Shown here piece by piece: positions 10,296 to 21,443 of a DNA stretch of 64,000 bases. Source of the stretch: Favolaschia claudopus (lineage: Eukaryota; Basidiomycota; Agaricomycetes; Agaricales; Mycenaceae); contig JAWWNJ010000004.1 in the NCBI GenBank assembly GCA_037176885.1, positions 1,178,001 to 1,242,000 on the forward strand, read 5' to 3'. The notes below the pieces were generated by a model that had not been told where the DNA came from, searched no databases, and saw nothing but the letters and a program-made list of their open reading frames with translations. The position numbers and the translations under genes are program-made. Within the stretch, counting starts at the first letter, position 1; the number at the start of each line of letters is the position of its first letter.

Positions 10296-11773
10296 TCACC
10301 AACTCATATCTGAAGACACTAAGCCTGACGCAAGGCCGGTATAAAACGCAAACGAACCTGGACTGCGTTTCTCTTTCCGCACCTCCCCCATAATTCTCTC
10401 GTTATGCTTATCCAGCCAGTCGACGTATGGTTTGAGCGACGTCCTCTCCCAGTCTACGCGATTGAGGTAGTCGTATCTCAGGCAAACACTGAGAAAGTGA
10501 TTCTCACCTGAATGGTGTTCCGAGTTTTCGGCGACAGTATCCAGTTCAGCAAGAAGTTGGTGTACGGTTGGGACCTCCATAGGGTCGAATTCATCGATTT
10601 TTTTGGGGTCGACAGGCACACAGACGCGTCCTGTTTTTGGATGGATGCAGAACGGAGCTTTGAGCAGATGGTTGCGTTTCTTCGAGACGTTCTCGTCGAG
10701 TCTCGGATACGTGTATTGGAGAATTATGTCTTCCATAGCGGCCGTCAGGGCTGCCTACAATAATGATCAACCTAGTACATTGAAAGAAGGGAGACTATCT
10801 AAACATACTCGTTGGGAGCTTCCTTTCGGATAGTGTTTAATTTCGGTTTTGAATTCTTTCCATTTATCCTCAGAGGAGGAGTTTGAAGACTCCCATTGAT
10901 TTCGAAGTGACTCGACCACACGGGAATCAGGGATGAGTTTCAAAAGGGCCTCGTAGCCCGTTTCTGTGCCAAAGCAATCCTGATCGCACAATATAAGATC
11001 ACTGAATAGCATCGCTAATTGTTCTAGTGAGGGCCTAAGACGCACACGCACATGTTAGGAATCGAAGAATAAGAGAAAAGAGAACGCACTGCAGAGATGC
11101 TGGGAGTCCTCTCGACCCGAATCGCACATTCAGTCTCTTGCTCTCGTCTTTAGGAATGATGGTAAGCCAGTTGACGATCGCCTTCCGTTGTTCGTCCGTC
11201 AAATCCATTGCCTCTGGGTCCGAAATCCATAAATGGATCCCACGACGACCCGAGTACACCCAGAGCAGGTGCTCATAGCCAAATTGATCCCGGATGGACG
11301 TGTCGAGGACACGAACGGCGGCAGAGATAAAAGACCAGCAGCGCTTGCAAATGTCCGCGTCGGAGCAACATGTGCGGATGGGGTCGTAGTCCGTCATATC
11401 GATATCGAATACGAGCTCTCGACGCGTGGGGTTGAAAGCGCCTTTACGTGCGGTTTTCCGGTCGCGAGGCTGAAGTTTGCGCGTTGAATTGGGAGAACGG
11501 GATGCGGAGAGCGGTGGCACGTACGCGAGAGGTGTAGACAGGTCCTATCTCAAAACGAGTGGGGACAACTTTGCACACTTGCTTTTTGAACTCGTCGCAG
11601 TCGTTGAACGAGTTGTAGCGGACAACGACGTCGTCTGGGAGGTTGTACGCGATTTCGCGTTTGAGGAAGAGGTCGCTCGGGGTTGGTTCATGGTTGAGCC
11701 AGTGGAATATAGACTTGAAAGGGTACAGACGGCGGTAGAATGCTCCCATTATCTCGCGCGAAACTTCAGCCAT
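10296..11773 (-). CDS. pri1: DNA primase small (catalytic) subunit Pri1
   Basis: Makes the RNA primer in the polymerase alpha-primase complex. Starts MAEVSREIMGAFYRRLYPF at 11773. Key motifs: REIAYNLPDDVVVRYNSF, the catalytic FDIDMTDYD (paired Asp metal ligands), the zinc motif CCSDADICKRCW, and SGRRGIHLWISD, the nucleotide-binding SGRRGxHxW signature. Later exons give SKRLNVRFGSRGLP, LRPSLEQLA, MEDIILQYTYPRLDENVSKKRNHLLKAPFCIHPKTGRVCVPVDP and a C-terminal LKPYVDWLDKHN. The length (about 430 residues) is normal. The C-terminus is ambiguous: either the frame runs through to 10296 (SSDMSW), or a short intron in KRSPG shifts the last residues. The identity is secure. Confidence 0.94.
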
Positions 11774-12051
11774 CGTGGAATTCAAGGTGGAGGTGTGACA
11801 AAACGCGTGACGTCACGCGACATAATGGTGTTCACCACCGTTCTTTGATGGTTTTGGGGACAGACAAAGAATGAGCCGATAGCATTGTTCGTGAAAGCAA
11901 GAATGTATTAAATATCGTACAACAGATACGCGACAGGGGCATGAGTAATGGAGTGCGATGCAAAAACAGTCAGTGGAAAACAACATTCATCAGGACCTTC
12001 ATGGGCCCTTTTTCATTCTTGATCATCGTTGCGAGCAACGACTGGGCACGA

Positions 12052-13071
12052 TTAATTGCCAGGGACAAGGGGAGCACGCTCCTCGTCGTGGAGGCGGACA
12101 CCACCGCGGGAGCGAATGAAGAGGCCGTATACGCCTTTGGACACCCAGACGAGGGCAAGAATGGCAAAGACGAGGGACGACCAGTGGACGAAGCCGGAGC
12201 CAGTCTGCTGTGCGAAGATCGCGAACAGGGACCAGGCGATGGCGATGGAGGCGGGTAGGTCACCCTCGGGGGTAGAGAAGGCGTACGTGGCGGCGGTACC
12301 CTCGAGGAAGAAGAGGGCGAGGAATACGAAGACTTTAGTCCAGATGCCGGCATGTGTGGTCGCCGCATTGACACCGAAAGCCTGGAAAGCGGTGATGATG
12401 ACGAGGACGGTCGTCCAGCCGTGGTAGAGAGAGAAAGGCAGATGAACGAAGAGTTCATCCGCGATACTCTCAGCAAGATGGTATTTCTTGACGGAATAAT
12501 ACACATGCTGCCCGCACAAAATCAGCCCAACGCGTCATAAGAATCGAGACAGATGCGCACAGTGACAGCGGAGCTGACGAAAAGAGAGAATACAAAGGCA
12601 ACAATATAGTGGCCTTTGATCCAGACATTGACGTAGATGGAGTTGAGGAGGACAAGGAGAGGGAAGCGCCAACTGATGCCGTCGATTATTACGCCCTGGC
12701 GAAAGTTAGTGAATAAATTGCAAGAACGAGCTGCTTCGGCCCACCTTTCCTGCAGCGGTGAATTGGTAGATGATAGTACCGAGCAAGAGCAGGTGGATGA
12801 GAGACTGCAGATCATGGTTGAGCAAGATAAACAATGAAGACGAAGGTTTAAAATACCCAGATCAAGAATGCCCATGGGGCAGGGGTAATGTAGGTTTCTT
12901 TCCCCCCATAATACGTGGTTCCGGAGGCGTAGGTATATATGTTGGATCCCAAGAAGAGCCAATAAAGTACAACATTCAGGACCTACTTTGTATGAGACAA
13001 AACGATCTGTGTGTGAGAATTGCAAGTTTTCTTACCTTCAACAAGATTCCGTCAGTCCAGGAGCCCGACAT
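12052..13071 (-). CDS. Multi-pass membrane protein, TspO-like in outline, function unknown
   Basis: Starts [12 protein letters not shown] at 13071, then short exons ([78 protein letters not shown]) and a long last exon with [45 protein letters not shown] and [13 protein letters not shown]. It ends [14 protein letters not shown]. About seven hydrophobic spans are visible. The P-F-S-L-Y-x-G-W motif and Trp-rich helices recall tryptophan-rich sensory (TspO-type) membrane proteins, but this is a faint resemblance. The acidic tail with DEERAPLV is cytosolic by the positive-inside rule. No catalytic residues are recognisable. Confidence 0.82.
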
Positions 13072-14736
13072 TGTGATTGTAGTGGTATGGGGAGAGTGGC
13101 GAGTAGTGGTACGACTGGGAAAGGAAGGGTTTATATATTGCGCGGATGGTGACGTGAGTATGGCTGCGCTAGCATAAGGCACGTCATTTCCTTGCAATAC
13201 GGCGCTGATTGATCTAGACGCGAACAGGCGGAATCTGACCGGCGCCGACCAGTATGCGCTCTCTACCGCGGTCTACACCTAAGCCTAAGCCTACCATCGC
13301 AAGCTTCATGACTGATTCTGACCAGTTCTGACCACAAAAGCTTCAATGCTGCATTCAAAATATTCAAGTTACATCGGAACAAAAGGGTCTCGTGTATGAA
13401 TCGGTTCCCGCGTGCCTGCTGCGCCATAAACCCCGTACCGAAACAAACTGCTCCGTCGGATCTGGACTAGCGGCTGGAATGAATCTTCGCTTTGCAATAG
13501 ATCCTAGGCGATGTCGAGCGTAACGGCCACGAAAACTGCTGCAGGCCGTCATTTTGATACTCTCGTTGGTGAACCGACGGTGGTCAGCTGGTTGCACACG
13601 AAGGACCCGTGTATGTTGATCAAGAAACGTGGTGCAGGAAGTCGACTGAGCCGCTAGGAAATGATTCTTGTGGTGTGGAGTGGTCACCGTAGTCGGGTAT
13701 GTCCCGAGGTGGGAGGTACATGGTCCGTTTCAGAAAGACGCGCTGACGTAGGATCGGTAAGGTTTTTCGACACGAAAGAGGGCCGGGACGGCCGAGTGAA
13801 TAGTGAATGAAAGGCTTGATGTTCCAGGCATTCGGTTTGTTCGGGTAAACATGCGTTTGGGACGGGAAGCGCTCGAATAGTCGGATTCAAGAAAGCTGGT
13901 GTTACCTGAGTGACATCATGAGAGATGAGAGCCCGAGTTTTCAAGAAGAAGGACGAGAGCATCGGTCGTGCAGAGGTGGTCGTTTTCCTAATGGCAAAGC
14001 GAAGCTGGCTTGGGCCGCTTGGCGCTGGGCGCCGTGCTCAATGGGCATCCACGTTGTCAGCAACTTCTTGTTACAAACCTTCATCTTCATCGCGTCGCAC
14101 CCCCGTACTTGAGTCGTCGTGCGCTCACGTCGGCCGTTCTTCGTGCATGGGAATTTTCTCTAGAACATTCACCAGCCAAGAGTCAGCATCAGCACTCGCC
14201 ACTGGGATCCAGGAAAGTTCTGTCAACGCCTCTCCAAGCGCCTATGTACTGTTCTTCCTTCCTGTGAGGTCTTCGAGGAGCGCCCTTTCACAGACCAGAA
14301 ATAGAAACCTGAAAGTCCTGGCTCTTGACCATGGATGAAAAGAGACCGACAAAAACCGTGAGAGTGGCCCCCAGGTGGGCTCGCGTTACAGCCGCTCCCG
14401 CAGTACGCTTGTCGTGTCGGACGATTCGCCATGAAAACGCAGAGCCTTGTTGGCTTGAGGATTCTTCAACGCCACCCCTGGAAACTTCTCCGATTGGCCT
14501 GTATGCAAGGAAGCAAGCTGCAGACCACCCTACTTCTTCCAACTTCCAATGGTAAAGCGAGACTTCGGGGCCTTGACCTTCTGCATTCCTGGGCTCGAGT
14601 ACTTGTTGGGAAAAGTGAAATCGCGACGGAGAGTTGCCCGAGCTTGCGGAGATTGATGCGTGTGTGACATCTGTGACTGTGACTGCTGACTCCCTAAAAG
14701 GCAAGTTGTACTTGGCACCGTTGGAGAAGATTGTGA
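13072..14736. other. 1.7 kb gap with no recognisable gene
   Basis: Lies between two divergent genes. It contains overlapping open frames on both strands (for example 13925-14338 plus, 13684-13962 minus, 14288-14704 minus), but none resembles a known domain, has plausible splice partners, or shows consistent coding character. A minus-strand frame reaching 14763 overlaps the true first exon of the Mam3 gene and is therefore a shadow. A short tandem CCTAAG repeat occurs near 13280. The stretch may hold promoters, a decayed gene, or a lineage-specific gene that I cannot identify. Confidence 0.5.
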
Positions 14737-17373
14737 ATGGCGCCCATCCGTCTGGGACCCCATTCTAGCCGCCTCATATACTCGCTCTTCACTCTAGCTT
14801 CCACTAAACTCACCCCCCTCGTCGGCCATGCTCTCCGGAAACGAGAAAGAGAGAAAGTCACCGCAGACGATGTATGCCCACTTGCTCAATCTGTGTGGCA
14901 ACTTGTGCGCTAACAGTCTTTAATCACTAACCAGCCAAAGTCAATCGTCTTTGTCGTTCTTATAGTCTGTATCACCGGCTCTTGGTTTCCGTGTTCAGCC
15001 CTCTTAAAATTCTGCAGCCTGTCCTCGTCCTACTCTCTGGAGTTTTCGCTGGCCTTACCCTTGGTTACATGAGCTTGGATCAGACTCAGCTCAATGTTCT
15101 CTGTCTTAGCGGAACCCCGTATGCGCTGTTCGCATCTCTTATATATGGCTCCTTACTCGACCTAGTGAGCAGCGCAAATACGCTGAAAAGATATTGCCAA
15201 TTCGACGAAACGGACACTTGCTGCTCGTGACACTCCTGCTCGCTAACATGATCGTAAACGAGTCGCTCCCTATTATTGCGGACCCAGTCCTGGGTGGTGG
15301 CGTACAGTCTGTGGTCGTCAGCACGACACTAATCATCATGTAAACCCCCTTCTTCCTGCCGTCGGTCGCTGTCTCTCATTCTCCCTCCCCATAACAGCTT
15401 TGCGGAAATCATCCCACAGTCGCTCTTCACCCGCTACGGTTTGTACCTCGGCGCTAAGGGGGCACCTCTTACCAAATGTCTAATCTACGGTCTGGTGCGC
15501 TACATGTTCTATCTATCGACATATCAACCCACCTAGAAGGCAGGGCATCATTTCCTGGCCCGTCGCCAAACTCCTTGAATTTGTTCTTGGCTCGAACCAT
15601 GGTATAATTTACCGTCGTGCCGGTACGTTTTTCCACTTCTTCCACCCGAATTGTACTCACCCCATACAGAGCTCAAGGAATTGATCGCCATGCACTCCGA
15701 CTCGCAACAGCACGGAGGCGATCTCAAAGTAGACACAGTCACTATCATTGGTGCGACCCTCGACTTGCAGGAAAAGGTTGTGCGGGAGGTAAGCCATACG
15801 CACCTAGTATGGTACACGAGCTTCTGATGGTCACAAAATAAACAGGCAATGACGCCCATCGAGGATGTTTTCATGCTCTCTATCGAGTCCAAATTGGATT
15901 ATGAGTTACTCAAACAGATTGTTGCAACGGGTCACAGTCGTATTCCTGTCTACGAAGAGGTTGACGCTCCTGTTACCGCCCGGGTCGCTGGCAACAGCGT
16001 TAAACCCGCCGCGGCTCCACGAAAGGTCAAGAAAATACTAGGCATTCTACTCGTCAAGCAACTTGTCTTGCTCGACCCGAAAGACGCTGTTGCTCTCCGC
16101 TCGGTTCCTCTCAACAAAGTTCCGTTTGTGCCCAACAACCAGTCTCTTCTCGGTATTTTGGACAAATTCCAGGAAGGTCGCTCGCATCTTGCCATTGTCA
16201 GCCGGTTCAGCGTCGAAAAAGCCAAAAGCGTGAAAAAGGCTATCAAGCGGGGCCTGACGCAGCGTTTGCGGGAAAAGGTTGGCATGGGAGACAGCAGCGA
16301 TTCGGAGAGCGAGGATGAAGAGGCGGCGGTGGCGACTCCCATCAAATCGGAAGGCAACGGAGACTCAGCCAACGGCGCGGTGGTCGTCAAAGACTTCGCG
16401 GCAGATCCAGAGGCTGGCGGTGCTCCTGTATCACTACCTCAGCGCCGTCCCAATTCGAGAGAAGGTGAACGAGGGCTTGGGTTCCAGATGACGAGTTTGG
16501 AACAAAGCATGCCTGCGGATGCCGTACTCGGAAAAGCGGATGCCAACGAGTTCCTCGACGGCCTCGACCCCGCCGTAAACCCTCTGGGTATCATCACTCT
16601 CGAAGACGTGCTTGAAGGTGTTTTTTTTTTCTGCATTTGGTGCTCAGAAAAGTATTAATCATGTGGTTCTAGAACTTATTGGGGAGGAAATCTTTGACGA
16701 GTTCGATGAGGAAGGGGCCAAAGGCGAGTATGTACAGCACCACGGCCACCACCATCACCACCATAAGGCGCCAACAGACTCCACCCCCGCGGACAAGGGC
16801 CTTGCGCCTCCTGGTGCACTCCGCACTGGCTTGAATTTCTTCCGTTCGCGTAGTGTTCCACCCGGTTCTCGCGAAGCGCCCGACGGGAAGGCCTATAGCG
16901 CACCAGGAAGCCCGCTCCCCCCGATTGAGCAACTCCCCGCCGCTATTACGAAAGAAGGCGGCGCTGTGACGGCTTCCCCTCAGCCCGAGCCGGCGCCACC
17001 ACCACCCGCAACAACACCCAACATCACTGTGCGCGCACCTCCTGTTCGCAGCGGATCGCTTCCTCCCGGTGCCGATGGTACGGTACCGTTGGAGACCATG
17101 CTACGTGTAGGTGCTGGGGTGGGACGCCGCGGCCGCGCTCCTGCAACGGGGCCCATACCTCGAGGGCGGTTTAAGAGTAATCCCATTACTGGCGCCAAAG
17201 GCGAGGGAGGCACCGCTGAGGCTACAGACAACGGCGCTGCTCCCGCCAGCGGTGCCATCCCTGAAGCGGCTATCCCAATCGATGACAGTGCGAAACGGAC
17301 TAGTATCTCAGGTATAGACTCTCAGAATGTCTTGGATAGTGATAGCAGTCCTGCGGACAAGCATGGACAATGA
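14737..17373 (+). CDS. mam3: CNNM/Mam3 family metal transporter (DUF21 plus CBS pair)
   Basis: Membrane protein of the vacuole or endomembrane involved in manganese/magnesium handling. The start is ATG 14737: MAPIRLGPHSSRLIYSLF, signal-like, then HALRKREREKVTADD spliced to PKSIVFVVLI and PVLVLLSGVFAGLTLGYMSLD (DUF21 helix 1). Later exons give LLVTLLLANMIVNESLPIIAD, TTLIIIFAEIIPQSLFTRYGL, a CBS pair with AMTPIEDVFMLSIESKLDY and SHLAIVSRF, and the conserved closing block NPLGIITLEDVLEELIGEEIFDE. The CBS pair carries an acidic insert (SSDSESEDEE). A His-rich run (HHGHHHHHH, 16739-16765) follows, a plausible metal sensor. The tail is Pro-rich, disordered and ends before 17373. The ATG at 14828 is out of frame with the DUF21 exons and was rejected. 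Confidence 0.92.
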
Positions 17374-17507
17374 CACTTCATTAACTATCTACAGTAATGG
17401 TACAATATTGATCGTAGTTGATACACGGGGAAGGGAGTGAACACTGAATCGTAGAGCTACAAAGTTGGGTCCGAATGTAATGTAAACCTTGAGATAGTCT
17501 GGGGCAT

Positions 17508-18379
17508 CTAGTATCGAGGGTATGTGTGGTCGGCCGCGTGTATTCTGGCGGGCTCGACTAGGGTATCTGTTGAGGCTGGTGGTGGGAGATATCCATGATA
17601 GGGTCCGGTCGTGGACAAATGGTCGAATTGCTGGTAAGATGGGCTAGCTGGCAGAACCAGACGTTCAGTTGAAGACTCGAATTTGTGGTACACCGGCGGG
17701 GCGGCCTCAGGGTCGCGGGCGAATGAATAATGTAAAGTGGGAACGGTTTCCCTGCGGCGTCGACAGCCACCACATTTTGAAATGAATACGAGCGTGAGGC
17801 AAATAATTAAGAGGGCACCTATTGATCGTGCTCGTCAGTTTCACTTCTATGCCGAAGAAATTGCTGCTCACCGACAGCCACAGCAATAGCGATTGCTTTG
17901 GTCTTGCTGAACGGACATGCTATCAGCTGATTCCTGAAAATGAATTTGGTTGGCACCTGAGACTCCAGCTGATTGACAGAAGCTAACCTCTCGTTGTAGC
18001 AACGCGAACCAACATAGCGAAAAGTGCGAGCGCGTATCTCAAGCAGGCGAGAACTCATGCAAATGATTGTGGTCCAGGTTGATGAACTTTGTGAGGGGGC
18101 TGCGGACAATAAATACCCTGAGTGCACTGCAACGAGCTGTTCAAGGCTGTAAAGACATATAGTTCGAGGATAGGATTATCTGTTGCTGTACCATTCCCAA
18201 TCGCTGTGTGATGTCCATTGCTGACCTGGGACCTAGAGGCTGTGCCTTGCGGACCGTGCGGTGAAGTACAATTACCTTATTCGGACAAAAGAAGTCAAGA
18301 ATCCCGCGGTGGCTGTGACTCCGCCAATCAGACAGAAAATTGTGAATTGAGAGGAGTAGGAGAAGAGTCGGAAAGACAT
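17508..18379 (-). CDS. Small single-pass membrane protein with signal peptide
   Basis: Pieced together from short exons. Start MSFRLFSYSSQFTIFCLIGGVTATAG at 18379 looks like a signal peptide. An intron from about 18278 to an acceptor CTCTAG joins RSQVSNGHHTAIGNGTATD, a segment with N-glycosylation sites. The middle exons (about 17980-18110) are uncertain. The end is clear: KTKAIAIAVAV spliced at 17870-17819 to GALLIICLTLVFI makes one transmembrane helix, followed by KCGGCRRRRE (stop-transfer) and a roughly 85-residue cytosolic tail rich in Tyr and Pro (SPSYQQFDHLSTTGPYHGY) ending TYPRY. No family is recognised; the layout resembles fungal type I surface proteins. The start lies 59 bp downstream of the KAR2 stop. 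Confidence 0.6.
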
Positions 18380-18438
18380 GAAATAAACGAGGGATTTAAC
18401 AGATTTGCGCTGGATTGGCTTCTAATTGTTGGGTGACG

Positions 18439-21168
18439 CTAGAGTTCATCGTGCTCCATCTCGAATGCGTCACCCTCTCCCGAGTCCTGCGAGTGTGATT
18501 GATACGTTGCAACTTCACTCCGAAGATCTGCGCAATGTTCAGATTAGGATGAGGGCAACAAACGAAAAGCATTTACTCGTCAACTTCTCTTCCAGTTCCT
18601 CCAAAGAGGCATTGGGACCTGTTTCTTCGATCCACTGCATGCTTTCCTTGAGTAGAGCAGACAGTTTCGTCTTGTCAATTTCTTTGAGTTTGCGACCGAG
18701 TGCCCCTTGATCCTCAAATTCGGCCCTCGTGGCGTAAACGAGGCTCGAAAGTGTGTTCAAAGTCTCTATACGTTTGCGCTGCAGTTGATCCTGGTTCACA
18801 ATTTAGCTAGAGTAAGTGACGCGTAGCAAGTAAGAATATACCTGGGCCGCGAATTGCTCGCTATCTCGGATCATCTCCTCGATTTGTTCCTTAGTCAATC
18901 GACCCCCTCCTTCATTCGTGATTGTGATCGTCTTCGAGTTTCCGCTATACAATCATGAGCAAGGTATTCGGCACTCAGACAATGGGTGAAACTCACGATC
19001 CTTTATCGGAAGCACCAACCCTAGAAAGTGTATCAGAAATCGATTTCCTCCCGCAACATGTTAAGAGACTCACGTCAGAATCCCATTGGCATCGACGTCG
19101 AAAGTAACCTCAATTTGCGGAATTCCACGAGACGCCGGAGGGATGCCTGATAACTCGAACTGACCCAAGTGATTGTTGTCCTTTGTCATAGGACGTTCCC
19201 CCTCGAAGACTTGAATCAAGACCGTCTGCTGGTTATCCGCCGCCGTCGAGAAGCTGGTAAACGTCAGAAATCGGACCATGATGATGTTCAGCAGCTTACG
19301 TTTGGACTTTTTTCGTTGGGATGGTTGTTCCGCGAGGTATTATTTGGGCAAAGACACCCCCCGTAGTTTCGATACCCAGTGTCAACGGAACAACGTCGAT
19401 GATTACTCCTCGATGTTCGTGCCCCGAGAGGATACCACCTTGTACAGCCGCCCCGTAGGCAACAGCCTCGTCGGGGTTGATACCTTTAGACAATTCTTTA
19501 CCAAAATATTCCCGCAAGAGCTCCTGGACCTTGGGGATACGAGTCGAGCCGCCAACTAGGACGATCTTTTTGAACAGTCAGCGATGCATTACAGATAGAT
19601 ATGAGCGCACCTCGTCTACGTCTTCTTTCTTCACATGGGCGTCCTTGAGTACCCGCTCTACAGGTTTCATGGTTTGGCGGAATAGATCCATGTTCAGCTC
19701 TTCAAACTTAGCATGTGTCAAGGTTTCGGAAAAATCGTTGCTGTTCTCAAAGCTCTCGATTTCAATGCGGGTGCTCTGTTGATTCGAAAGTGTCCTCTTC
19801 GCCTTTTCGACCTCCCGCTTGAGCTTTCCGAGCGCGCGCGCATTCCCCGTCACATCGGTGCCAGTCTTCTTTTTATAAATCTTGACCAGGTAGTCGATGA
19901 CGCGGTTGTCGAAATCCTCGCCTCCCAAATGGGTGTCGCCGGCGGTGGAAAGGACTTCGAAAACCCCGTCTTCAATGGAGAGTAAGGAAACATCGAAAGT
20001 TCCGCCTCCGAGATCGTAGACGAGCACCCTTTTTTCGGGTCCAGATTGGTCAAGGCCGTAGGCGAGAGCGGCGGCAGTAGGCTCATTGAGGACACGCAGA
20101 ACGTTGAGGCCCGCGATCGTGCCGGCGTCCTTGGTGGCCTGGCGTTGAGCATCGTTGAAGTCTATAATTCTTGGTCAGTTCCTGTCTGCATATTACGGCC
20201 AAGAACCTACATGCGGGCACGGTGACCACGGCGTGAGTGACCTGAAACCTCAGGTCAAAAATCTTCTCAAAAAAGACGAGAAGAGCGACCTTTTCACCCA
20301 AATATGCTTCAGCAGTTTCCTTCATCTTCACAAGAACCATGGCGCTGATCTCTTCGGGCGACTATCAAACGACGTTGATGCACCTAGTAATGGCAAAGCA
20401 GTAGGAGAGCTCACGAAGTCGCGCTGTGTACCTTGGTAGTGGACAGTGATGGAAGGTTTTCCATCCTTGTCCTTGACCTGCATATTTTCATTCGCTCAGT
20501 ACAATCATCGTCGGAATATGCCGCTACGCGCCTGGAATGGCCAATGCTTGATATCCTTCTTCATGTTGGCGTCATCCATTTGTCGTCCGATGAGGCGCTT
20601 GGCGTCAAAAACAGTATTGGTGGGATTAGAATGGAAAGCGCTCTTGGCGCTGTCGCCAACCCTGGTAAATGATAATGAGAATGTAGTCAAGAACCTCGTG
20701 TTCATGTGCGCACAATCGTTCAGTTTCGGTAAAGGAAACCCAAGAGGGCGTAATGCGATGACCTTGGTCGTTGGCGATGATTTCGACGTGACCACCACGC
20801 TGAACGCTGTAAAATAAAATTGGTATTCGATGCAAGGGAGAAGATGGGATCAGCATACCCTACGCAGGAATATCTGCATAAGATTCAAGTTAGAGAAATC
20901 GAAATGAAAGGGGAGAAAGCCGCACGTTGTACCGAGATCTGACCATCGAGTTTAGAAAATTCCTCCTCATACAGTATAACAACTTGCCTATGCCAATAAC
21001 AGTCCCATATTCGCCTCGCTGATCTGAGTGCGAATGCGCGTTAGTAGCCACGGGGCATAGACATATGATCGCTAGAATGGCAAGGAATATCAAGGAGATT
21101 GTCGAGAGAGTATTGCGCGTTTGAGAGCGCGTGAGCCGGCTGCGTCGAGTGCGGTAGAATCGAGACAT
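18439..21168 (-). CDS. kar2: ER Hsp70 chaperone Kar2/BiP
   Basis: Folds and translocates proteins in the ER lumen. Start ATG 21168 gives a basic N-terminus and a hydrophobic signal core ([15 protein letters not shown]) cleaved near ATNAHS. The ATPase domain carries [66 protein letters not shown] and [19 protein letters not shown]; the substrate domain has [12 protein letters not shown] and [18 protein letters not shown]. The C-terminus ends [11 protein letters not shown], an HDEL retrieval signal, stop at 18439. The first coding region is broken into microexons: ATAG, a GC-AG intron, 13 nt, an intron, 15 nt, an intron, then GVQRGG. The upstream region carries ACGTG-type elements that suggest unfolded-protein control. 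Confidence 0.97.
20859..20873 (-). other. 15-nt microexon of KAR2
   Basis: ATATTCCTGCGTAGG between acceptor ATGCAG (20874) and donor GTATGC (from 20858). It encodes YSCVG, completing DLGTTYSCVG. The neighbouring introns are 52 nt each. Confidence 0.88.
20926..20938 (-). other. 13-nt microexon of KAR2
   Basis: ATCTCGGTACAAC between acceptor TCAG (20939) and donor GTGCGG (from 20925). It supplies the D-L-G-T-T of the phosphate-1 loop. Confidence 0.88.
20939..20987 (-). other. GC-AG intron at the start of KAR2
   Basis: On the minus strand the exon ends GTTATTGGCATAG, the donor is GCAAGT, and the acceptor GGTCAG ends at 20939. Only this join gives GIDLGTT, the universally conserved Hsp70 phosphate-binding loop. 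Confidence 0.9.
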
Positions 21169-21213
21169 GATTTGTTGAGCAAGGTGAAACGAGAGTTGGG
21201 TTTTAAGCAAAGG

Positions 21214-21292
21214 ATAACGTGTTCAAATGTATACAGTGCTGTACAGACGTGTTCATACGTGTTTTCCGAAAATTGATGGGGACACGTCTGCA
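21214..21292 (-). promoter_or_regulatory. Cluster of ACGTG elements upstream of KAR2 (candidate UPR elements)
   Basis: Four ACGTG cores lie 49-120 bp upstream of the start codon: ACGTGTTCA at 21218, CAGACGTGT at 21244-21252, TACGTG at 21256-21261 and ACACGTCTG at 21282-21290. The second and fourth form a perfect 9-bp inverted repeat, and ACGTGTTCA occurs twice as a direct repeat. ACGT-core sites are bound by Hac1/Xbp1-type bZIP factors that induce BiP in other eukaryotes; use here is inferred. Confidence 0.55.
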
Positions 21293-21443
21293 GATTAGAG
21301 GTCAGCACACGAACATGGCAACGGAGTCATTGCCAAGTGCTTCGCTCACAATCGAGCAATCGACCTAATTTCGTAAAAAGACAGCTCCTTTTTATATTTT
21401 GAGAATCGCCTTGGTTGGCGTGATCAGAAAGGTTTACTCACAT

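Noticed and set aside
13275..13297. Short CCTAAG repeat as telomere-like DNA
   Set aside because: Only about three units; it does not match the TTAGGG-type repeat and stands alone.
14530..14763. Minus-strand open frame with Ser/Gln-rich start (MGSQTDGRHSQ...)
   Set aside because: It overlaps the true first exon of the Mam3 gene on the other strand (from 14737), which splices perfectly into the DUF21 helix.
14828..14880. ATG at 14828 as Mam3 start
   Set aside because: It is out of frame with the DUF21 exons after splicing; ATG 14737 gives a signal-like start and a continuous frame.
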